DNA of 64,000 nucleotides from the NCBI RefSeq assembly GCF_023701525.1, contig NZ_JAMQAW010000096.1, positions 1 to 64,000 of the forward strand. The letters are read 5' to 3'. Positions 59,585-64,000 of this stretch are shown here, piece by piece. A program made the position numbers and the translations under genes. The notes below the pieces were generated by a model, which saw only the letters and a list, made by a program, of their open reading frames with translations, made no database searches and was not told where the DNA came from. The first letter of the stretch is position 1. The number at the start of each line of letters is the position of its first letter. The DNA comes from Streptomyces albipurpureus. GTDB taxonomy: Bacteria; Actinomycetota; Actinomycetes; Streptomycetales; Streptomycetaceae.

Positions 59585-60259
59585 TCAGTCGGTACGAGCG
59601 CCACCCAGTTCGCCCTTCCAGCGGCGGTACAGCCGGTGCTCCACCCCTGCCGCGTCCAGCACCCGCCCGGCGACGAAGTCCACCAGGTCCTGGATGTGGG
59701 TCGCCCCCGCGTAGAAGGCGGGCGAGGCGGGCAGCACCACGGCCCCGGCGTCGTCCAGGCTCACCAGATGCCGCAGCGTCTGCCCGTGGAGGGGGGTCTC
59801 CCGCACGGTGACGATCAGGGGACGCCGTTCCTTGAGCATGACGCTCGCGGCGCGCTGGAGCAGATCCTTGGAGAGACCGAGGGCGACCCCGGCGACGGCC
59901 GCCGTGGACGCGGGCACGATCAGCATTCCCTTGGCCGGGTACGACCCCGACGACGGGCCGGCGGCAAGGTCTCCCGCGGCCCAGTGGCGTACGTCGTCGA
60001 TGTCCACCCGGAAGGTGTCCGGCTTTCCATCCGCGCCCCTGGCCAGCCACTCCTGGAGGTCATCGCGCCAGTGGGCGTCCCGGAAGGAGATCCCGGTCTC
60101 GTCGAGCAGGGTGAGCCGGGAGGCCCGCGAGACCACCAGATCGACGCTCTCACCAGCATCGATCAGCCCCCGCAGCACGGCGGCCGCATAGGGCGTCCCG
60201 GACGCGCCGGAGACTCCGACGATCCAGGGGCGGCGAGGTTCGTTCTGCGCTGGCTCCAC
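59585..60259 (-). CDS. ubiX: UbiX family flavin prenyltransferase (224 aa)
   Basis: Makes prenylated FMN, the cofactor of UbiD-type decarboxylases. Motifs: IVGVSGASGTPYAAAVLRGL (FMN loop), VPASTAAVAGVALGLSKDLL, and the ERRPLIVTVRETPLHGQTLRHL dimethylallyl-phosphate-binding helix. A 40-aa insert near residues 65-105 (WLARGADGKPDTFRVD) lengthens it over E. coli UbiX (about 190). It serves the ubiD homologue nearby; S. coelicolor SCO4492 is the counterpart assigned to menaquinone synthesis, as I recall. Confidence 0.93.
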   Translation of the reverse strand: MEPAQNEPRRPWIVGVSGASGTPYAAAVLRGLIDAGESVDLVVSRASRLTLLDETGISFRDAHWRDDLQEWLARGADGKPDTFRVDIDDVRHWAAGDLAAGPSSGSYPAKGMLIVPASTAAVAGVALGLSKDLLQRAASVMLKERRPLIVTVRETPLHGQTLRHLVSLDDAGAVVLPASPAFYAGATHIQDLVDFVAGRVLDAAGVEHRLYRRWKGELGGARTD

Positions 60260-60296
60260 GCAGGGAGCCTATCCGGCGGAATGAGAGCGGCGTGCC

Positions 60297-60857
60297 TCAG
60301 GCGTGGGGGTCCACGGGGAGGGCGGAGGTGTCGAGGGTGAGCCGCCCGATCGCGGTGTCGATGGACACCTTGCCGCCGTAGGAGAGGGTGTCCCGCCCGC
60401 GGTATCCGTCAGGGCCCGGATTCCACAGCGTCACCACCTGCCCCTTGCGGGGATCGAAGATCAGATAGTGGGCGATGCCCCGGGCCGCGTACTGCCGGTC
60501 CTTGATCTCGTAGTCATTGCGGACGCTGCCGGGTGAGACGACTTCCATGGCCAGTTCGATGAGATCGGGCGAGTAGACGCTCAGGTTCCGCGCTTCCTCC
60601 CGCGCGGGGATGACCGCGAGATCGGGGCAGAACTCGAACTCATCACTGAACGGAAAGCTCACATCGCTGACGCACTCCCAGTCGGGTGCGAGCTGTGGCT
60701 CCAGAAGATTCCAGACAAGCCGAATCGTCTTGGCGTGGAAGGCCCGTACGGGACTCATCACGATGTTGCCCTCGACAATCTCCGTGCGAAAGCCGGGGAA
60801 CAGGTCCTCGAACCGGCTGAGCTGTGAGTGCAGGCGATCGGTCTCCGAAACAGTCAT
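60297..60857 (-). CDS. Uma2 (DUF820) family endonuclease-like protein (186 aa)
   Basis: PD-(D/E)XK nuclease-fold protein. Pattern EIVEGNIVMSPVRAFHAK, FCPDLAVIP (acidic residue), AMEVVSPGSVRNDYEIKDRQYA and GIAHYLIFD. It is a complete relative of the fragment at 16636-16932. It interrupts the ubiX-mqnP-ubiD order. Family function is unclear, though such genes expand in Streptomyces and cyanobacteria. Confidence 0.88.
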   Translation of the reverse strand: MTVSETDRLHSQLSRFEDLFPGFRTEIVEGNIVMSPVRAFHAKTIRLVWNLLEPQLAPDWECVSDVSFPFSDEFEFCPDLAVIPAREEARNLSVYSPDLIELAMEVVSPGSVRNDYEIKDRQYAARGIAHYLIFDPRKGQVVTLWNPGPDGYRGRDTLSYGGKVSIDTAIGRLTLDTSALPVDPHA

Positions 60858-60900
60858 ATCGGCCTCCCAGTCCTGCTCTCGATGGTAAGCCCGACGGTAT

Positions 60901-61803
60901 TCACACCGTCAGCCCACGCACCACCAGATCCAGCAGCGCACACACAAACAGGGCAATCCCGATGAATCCGTTGACGGTGAAGAACGCCCGGTTCAGCCGG
61001 GACAGATCATGCGGGCGCACGATCGAGTGCTCATAGCCGAAGGCCACCGCCACGATCACCAGACCGGCCCAGAAGAACGCCCCGGCGTCCGTCGCCAGCG
61101 CGTACCAGACCAGCAGGGCCGTGGTGATCACATGCGCGGCCCGCGCCCCGTGCAGGGCGGCCGGGACACCGAAGCGGGCGGGGACGGACATCACGCCCTG
61201 CTCCCGGTCCGACTCCACGTCCTGGGTGCCGAAGATCAGATCGAAGCCGCCGATCCAGATGCCGACCGCGAGCCCCAGGATCACCGCGTCCCACGACCAC
61301 TCCCCGGTGACCGCGAGCCAGGCGCCGATGGGCCCCATGGCCTGCGCCAGGCCCAGGATCGCGTGCGGGAAGTTGGTGAACCGCTTGCCGTAGGGATAGA
61401 CCACCATCGGGATCACCGCGATCGGCGCCAGCGCCAGGCAGAGCGGATTGAGCGCCGCCGCCGCGCCGAGGAACACCGCCAGGGCGATCCCCGCGCCGGT
61501 CCACGCGGACCGCACGCTCACCGCGCCGGTGACCAGCTCACGGCCCGCGGTACGCGGGTTGCGGGCGTCGATCTCGCGGTCGATGATCCGGTTGCAGGCC
61601 ATGGCGAAGGTCCGCAGTCCCACCATGGCGATGGTGACGAGCAGCAGGGTCAGCCAGTCGACGCTGCCGTCGTGGAAGAACATCGCGGTGAGCGCGGCGA
61701 TATACGCGAACGGCAGGGCGAAGACCGAGTGCTCGATCATCACCACCCGCAGAAAGCCCTTGGTACGGCTTGGGCCGGGGATGGCGGCCGCGGAGGCGGT
61801 CAC
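60901..61803 (-). CDS. mqnP: UbiA family polyprenyltransferase of menaquinone synthesis (300 aa)
   Basis: Membrane prenyltransferase that attaches the polyprenyl chain to the dihydroxynaphthoate ring of the futalosine route. Mg/diphosphate motifs NRIIDREID and DVESD, and about nine membrane helices (FGYEHSIV near the end). GTG 61803 overlaps the ubiD stop by GTGA, ruling out the longer frame. S. coelicolor SCO4491 is the counterpart, as I recall. The prenyl substrate is probably supplied by the synthase at 11114-12124. Confidence 0.93.
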   Translation of the reverse strand: MTASAAAIPGPSRTKGFLRVVMIEHSVFALPFAYIAALTAMFFHDGSVDWLTLLLVTIAMVGLRTFAMACNRIIDREIDARNPRTAGRELVTGAVSVRSAWTGAGIALAVFLGAAAALNPLCLALAPIAVIPMVVYPYGKRFTNFPHAILGLAQAMGPIGAWLAVTGEWSWDAVILGLAVGIWIGGFDLIFGTQDVESDREQGVMSVPARFGVPAALHGARAAHVITTALLVWYALATDAGAFFWAGLVIVAVAFGYEHSIVRPHDLSRLNRAFFTVNGFIGIALFVCALLDLVVRGLTV

Positions 61804-63251
61804 AGTCCGTACTCCTGCCAGCGGCGATCCACCAGGGCCGCCGTGTCCGGGTCGGACTCGACCATGTCCGGCCAGCCACCGTCGCGGGTGTATCCCTCTT
61901 CGGGCCACTTCCTGGTCGCGTCGATACCCGCCTTGCCACCCCAGAACTGCTGGTAGGAGGCATGGTCCAGATGGTCCACCGGGCCTTCGGCGACGGTGAG
62001 GTCACGGGCGTAGTCGGTGTTGCCGAGCGCGCGCCAGGAGACCTCGTGGAGATCGTGGACATCGCAGTCGGAGTCCACCACCACGATCAGCTTGGTCAGC
62101 GACATCATGTGCGCACCCCAGATCGCGCTCATGACCTTCTGCGCGTGCTTGGGGTACTTCTTGTCGATGGAGACGATCGCGCAGTTGTGGAAGCCGCCCG
62201 ACTCGGGGAGGTGGTAGTCCACGATGTCCGGCACGATGATCTTGAGCAGCGGAAGGAAGAAGCGTTCCGTCGCGCGGCCCAGCGGACCGTCCTCGGTCGG
62301 GGGGCGACCCACCACGATCGACTGGAGCAGCGGGCGCTGCCGCATGGTGATGCAGTCGATCTTCAGGGCCGGGAACGGCTCCTGGGGGGTGTAGAAGCCG
62401 GTGTGGTCACCGAAGGGGCCCTCCGGAAGCATCTCCCCCGGCTCCAACCAGCCCTCCAGGACGACCTCGGCCTGGGCCGGGACCTGGAGCGGGACCGTCT
62501 TGCAGTCGACCATCTCGATCCGCTTGCCCTGGATGAAGCCGGCGAACAGGTACTCGTCGATATCGCCGGGCAGCGGCGCGGTGGAGGCGTAGGTCACCGC
62601 GGGCGGGGCGCCGAAGGCGATCGCGACCGGGAGCCGCTCACCGCGGCGGGCCGCCACCTGGTAGTGGTTCCGGCTGTCCTTGTGGATCTGCCAGTGCATC
62701 CCGATAGTGTTGCGGTCATGCCGCTGGAGCCGGTAGAGGCCGAGGTTGCGCACCCCGGACTCCGGGTCCTTGGTGTGGGTGAGACCCAGATTGAAGAACG
62801 AGCCACCGTCCTTGGGCCAGGTGAAGAGCGCTGGCAACTGGTCGAGGTCGACCTGGTCGCCGCGCAGGACGACTTCCTGTACGGGCGCGTCCTTCACCTT
62901 CTTCGGCGGTACGTGCACCATCGAGCCGAGCTTGCCGAACGCCTCGCGCACCCCGACGAAGCCGTGCGGCAACTCGGGCTTCAGCAGTCCGCCGATCTTG
63001 TCGCTGATCTCGGAGTACGACTTCAGTCCCAGTGCCTTGAGCAGTCGGCGATCGGTCCCGAAGACATTCATCGCCAGCGGCATCGACGAACCGCGCACAT
63101 TCTCGAAGAGCAGCGCGGGTCCACCGGACTTGTTCACCCGGTCAACGATCTCCCCGACTTCCAGGTGGGGATCGACTTCCGCCTTGATGCGCTTGAGGTC
63201 TCCCTCGCGCTCCAGGGCCCTGAGCAGGGAGCGAAGATCGTCATAAGCCAT
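61800..63251 (-). CDS. ubiD: UbiD family decarboxylase (483 aa)
   Basis: Prenylated-FMN-dependent decarboxylase, assigned in S. coelicolor (SCO4490, as I recall) to removal of the carboxyl group in late menaquinone synthesis. Family features are YRLQRHDRNTIGMHW (metal/cofactor Asn-His region), EGPFGDHTGFYTP (Glu of the catalytic E-R-E set), and SIDKKYPKHAQKVMSAIWG. Standard length. First gene of the ubiD-mqnP transcript, with Uma2 and ubiX downstream. Divergent from the PLDc_N gene. Confidence 0.93.
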   Translation of the reverse strand: MAYDDLRSLLRALEREGDLKRIKAEVDPHLEVGEIVDRVNKSGGPALLFENVRGSSMPLAMNVFGTDRRLLKALGLKSYSEISDKIGGLLKPELPHGFVGVREAFGKLGSMVHVPPKKVKDAPVQEVVLRGDQVDLDQLPALFTWPKDGGSFFNLGLTHTKDPESGVRNLGLYRLQRHDRNTIGMHWQIHKDSRNHYQVAARRGERLPVAIAFGAPPAVTYASTAPLPGDIDEYLFAGFIQGKRIEMVDCKTVPLQVPAQAEVVLEGWLEPGEMLPEGPFGDHTGFYTPQEPFPALKIDCITMRQRPLLQSIVVGRPPTEDGPLGRATERFFLPLLKIIVPDIVDYHLPESGGFHNCAIVSIDKKYPKHAQKVMSAIWGAHMMSLTKLIVVVDSDCDVHDLHEVSWRALGNTDYARDLTVAEGPVDHLDHASYQQFWGGKAGIDATRKWPEEGYTRDGGWPDMVESDPDTAALVDRRWQEYGL

Positions 63252-63340
63252 GCGCCCCAGTATCGGGTACCAGTTACCCTGGCGGCGTCACCGGGGGCAG
63301 TTCCGCGCCCCACCGCCTCTCACTGGGGGACCGTACGGCC

Positions 63341-63697
63341 ATGCTCAGGTATCTGCCTTTCCTGCTGGTCCTGGCGCTGTGGATCTACGCCTTCATCGAC
63401 TGCCTGCACACTCCGGAGAAGGAGGTCAGGAACCTGCCGAAGGTGGCGTGGGTCATCATCGTGCTGCTCTTCGGACAGGTGCTGATCGGGCCCGTCGCAT
63501 GGTTTGTCGCGGGCCGACCGCGGAAGGCGGCTGGATACGGCGGCGGCCGTCGCACCGAGTGGGTCGCTCCCGACGACAATCCGGAGTTTCTCCAGTCTTT
63601 GAAGAAGGACGAGACCGCGAAGAAAGACGAGTCCGCGAAGGACGAGAAGAAGTCCCTCAGGGACGAGAAGAAGGACAAGGACGACGAGGAGGCGTAG
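63341..63697 (+). CDS. PLDc_N membrane protein with charged C-terminus (118 aa)
   Basis: Two hydrophobic segments (YLPFLLVLALWIYAFIDCL and VAWVIIVLLFGQVLIGPVAW) match the phospholipase-D N-terminal domain (PLDc_N), here without the nuclease. The tail is a Lys/Asp/Glu repeat (KKDETAKKDESAKDEKK). Function unknown. Followed by a strong terminator. Divergent from ubiD with an 89-bp gap. Confidence 0.85.
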   Translation: MLRYLPFLLVLALWIYAFIDCLHTPEKEVRNLPKVAWVIIVLLFGQVLIGPVAWFVAGRPRKAAGYGGGRRTEWVAPDDNPEFLQSLKKDETAKKDESAKDEKKSLRDEKKDKDDEEA

Positions 63698-63749
63698 CCC
63701 TCGTCGCCCCAGCCCACCGGTTCTCGATCACATCGACGGCCGGACAACG

Positions 63750-63783
63750 CGAGAAAGCCCCCGGGATTCCGGGGGCTTTCTCG
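63750..63783 (+). terminator. Perfect 15-bp terminator between PLDc_N and ccsB
   Basis: CGAGAAAGCCCCCGG (63750-63764) and its exact inverse (63769-63783) pair with the 4-nt loop GATT. Convergent genes on either side, so bidirectional use is likely. Confidence 0.92.
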
Positions 63784-63834
63784 TTAGGTGACGGGTGGCT
63801 TCCGCGCCGTCGGGTTCTGTTCCGGTGCCAAAAC

Positions 63835-64000
63835 TCAGATGCCCGCGTAGGAGTGCAGGCCGTCCACGAAGATATTGACGCCGTAGTAGTTGATCAGCCA
63901 GCAGGCGAAGGCGATCAGCGCCAGCACCGCCGCCTTGCGACCCTTCCATCCGGCCGTGGCGCGCGCGTGCAGATAGCAGGCGTACGCGACCCAGGTGATG
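63835..64000 (-). CDS. ccsB: Cytochrome c biogenesis protein CcsB, C-terminal part
   Basis: The last 55 codons run off the window edge. The C-terminus reads LIAFACWLINYYGVNIFVDG and ends HSYAGI, typical of actinobacterial CcsB/ResC, whose conserved tail is NYYGVNIFVxGLHSYAG. With ResB it forms the System II haem exporter and ligase for c-type cytochromes. The rest of the gene lies beyond 64000. Confidence 0.88.
   Translation of the reverse strand, partial: ITWVAYACYLHARATAGWKGRKAAVLALIAFACWLINYYGVNIFVDGLHSYAGI

Noticed and set aside
61770..63485. Plus-strand open frame of 571 codons opposite ubiD
   Set aside because: Shadow of the ubiD reading frame; composition not protein-like.

Overview
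The window is high-GC actinobacterial chromosome with strong third-position GC bias, ATGA/GTGA start-stop overlaps, many GTG starts and long antisense ORF shadows. The gene set points to Streptomyces or a close relative: a 14-gene nuo operon, futalosine-pathway menaquinone genes, a WhiJ/DUF397-type regulator cluster, an SGAP-type aminopeptidase and a Pls-type membrane synthetase. Gene order resembles the conserved Streptomyces core region that carries nuo and the mqn genes (recalled, not searched).

Layout. 1-4476 is accessory: a chain of small unknown proteins on the minus strand, a lower-GC TPR regulator, then about 850 bp of decayed sequence. 4477-10729 holds a secreted zinc aminopeptidase, an ABC-2 exporter, a LolA/RseB-like exported protein and a secreted CHRD-DUF3455 protein. 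11114-16987 holds a polyprenyl diphosphate synthase, a frameshifted CocE-like hydrolase that has also lost catalytic residues, fumarylacetoacetase, an unknown gene, a Uma2 fragment and a perfect 21-bp-stem terminator. 17022-33294 is nuoA-N on the minus strand, with a near-consensus Rex operator upstream. 33295-34311 is a regulatory region shared with a divergent NlpC/P60 gene, which has a perfect Crp-type palindrome. 35244-37170 is a WhiJ-like module: zinc-ribbon protein, HATPase, XRE-DUF5753, DUF397.

39039-47062 and 57752-63251 carry menaquinone genes: a MenJ-like reductase, menG, mqnC, mqnA, mqnE, and ubiX, mqnP and ubiD homologues. Between these blocks lie a transmembrane Ser/Thr kinase, a cold-shock gene and a possible biosynthetic module at 47740-54746: a Pls-like A-T-membrane synthetase, an M1 metallopeptidase starting at its stop codon, a 26-aa upstream ORF overlapping its start, operator-like repeats and a TetR regulator. 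The window ends in the 3' part of ccsB.

How it fits together. Polyprenyl diphosphate synthase, the mqn genes, menG and the MenJ-like reductase make and saturate menaquinone. Complex I reduces it, with nuo probably controlled by NADH through Rex. CcsB belongs to cytochrome c maturation, so most of the window is respiratory. The least described part is the Pls-like module. Its adenylation-domain code, read by eye, is DAESIGTVVK, close to the published lysine code as I recall it. This suggests a cationic amino-acid homopolymer or conjugate paired with a peptidase. No tRNA, rRNA, IS element, CRISPR array or origin was seen.
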